The position numbers and the translations under genes were made by a program. Shown here one piece after another: positions 63,421 to 64,000 of a DNA stretch of 64,000 nucleotides; positions within the stretch are counted from its first letter, which is position 1; every line of letters starts with the position of its first letter. The stretch comes from Stercorarius parasiticus (lineage: Eukaryota > Chordata > Aves > Charadriiformes > Stercorariidae), in contig VWZL01000361.1 in NCBI GenBank assembly GCA_013396915.1, positions 173,202-237,201 of the forward strand, in the 5' to 3' direction. The notes below the pieces were generated by a model that saw only the letters and a program-made list of their open reading frames with translations, was not told where the DNA came from and searched no databases.

Positions 63421-64000
63421 TATCCTTTCATCTTCCATTTATTTCCAAACCTGCACCAAGCTCTTCCTGACACTGGAAGAAAAGACAAGACACTGATTTT
63501 ATCCAGGGTCAGTTCCTAGCTCTGATGCTTTACCCAGATGCAGCACCATCTGCAGGGGCTGAAGGTGATGCGGATGCAGCTGGTTGGAGGGAGATGGCAG
63601 AACTACTTCTTTCAACAGTTCCAGTGGCTTGAAACACTTTGAACTGCTTAGTTCTGACTTCTATTAGTAGAGCGGGAAAAAAGCAATACACATAGTAAGA
63701 ACATCCACTGTCACATTTCAAATCACCCACTGCCAAATATTCCTGTTACTACAACAGGTAAACTAGAGGAATGAGAGAAAAGTTTTTAACTTTTGTGGTT
63801 TTTTTTTTTAAAACACCATTACTGATTGTTTTGAACCATGTGAAATCTGCCTCTGATGTCCTGTGAAGCGCTTAGTTTGTAGATATTAACTGTGCAATTT
63901 TTATTGCTTTTCTGACATTTCAACTATCTTCTTCAGATTTTATTTCCATTCAAATACTCTATGACACTTCTAGGCAACCAATTCTTTCACAACCCCCCCC
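63421..64000. other. Intronic sequence at right edge, no gene seen
   Basis: AT-rich, with a T/A run near 63800-63814 and eight C at the very end (63993-64000). Confidence 0.6.

Larger units (their letters stand above)
44380..64000 (-). other. PDE1C: PDE1C intron upstream of the 51-nt exon (partial, runs off the right edge)
   Basis: Ends at the acceptor before 44379. The upstream exon of the long isoform should encode MTDTSHKK through FSIDGYSFTI and end in one base of the Val codon. I found no reverse-complement trace of it, so the intron is at least 19.6 kb. It contains CR1 elements, a GC-rich block and a CpG island, listed separately. An alternative first exon inside it, at the CpG island, is possible but unproven. 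Confidence 0.8.

Noticed and set aside
44380..64000. Upstream PDE1C exon with the start Met (MTDTSHKK...SFTI)
   Set aside because: I searched by eye for the reverse complement of its coding sequence and found no match. It is presumably beyond the right edge.
1..64000. tRNA, rRNA, CRISPR array, operon or prophage
   Set aside because: No tRNA box motifs with a fold, no regularly spaced repeats, and no dense coding. The CR1 elements and the intron-exon structure show a bird genome.

Overview
The window looks like avian nuclear DNA. It is AT-rich, nearly gene-free, and holds several CR1 LINE fragments on both strands. One CR1 copy (62945-63420) ends in the repeated octamer ATTCTATG that is typical of bird CR1. 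The species cannot be fixed from the sequence alone.

The only protein-coding gene I can support is PDE1C, the Ca2+/calmodulin-stimulated cyclic-nucleotide phosphodiesterase 1C, on the minus strand. Two consecutive internal coding exons are present: 44329-44379 (51 nt) and 38533-38704 (172 nt). They have matching phases and good acceptors, and they join into 73 residues of the N-terminal regulatory part of the long PDE1C isoforms. The preceding exon (start Met) and the following exon (start of the conserved core) were searched for by eye and are not here. About 99.6% of the window is therefore intronic.

Layout: 1-38532 is intron downstream of the second exon. It contains an ancient CR1/L3-like remnant (~330-895), a CR1 fragment (4446-5263), a compositionally odd block (~23.99-25.26 kb), a minus-strand CR1 (26749-27580), and a ~936-bp near-identical tandem repeat (27363-28298 and 28300-29234) split by a single N. 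That repeat is best read as two overlapping contig ends that were never merged. 38705-44328 is the 5.6-kb intron between the exons. 44380-64000 is intron upstream of the 51-nt exon, with a CR1 fragment (~51000-51960), a GC-rich block (52430-52830), an orphan CpG island with an N in it (57650-58020), a long rearranged CR1 (58030-60070) and a clean 5'-truncated CR1 3' end (62945-63420).

I found no tRNA, rRNA, CRISPR, operon or intact transposase. No new biological system stands out. The points most worth following up are the probable false duplication, the gapped CpG island as a possible alternative promoter, the symmetric 51-nt exon, and paired inverted micro-duplications inside one CR1.
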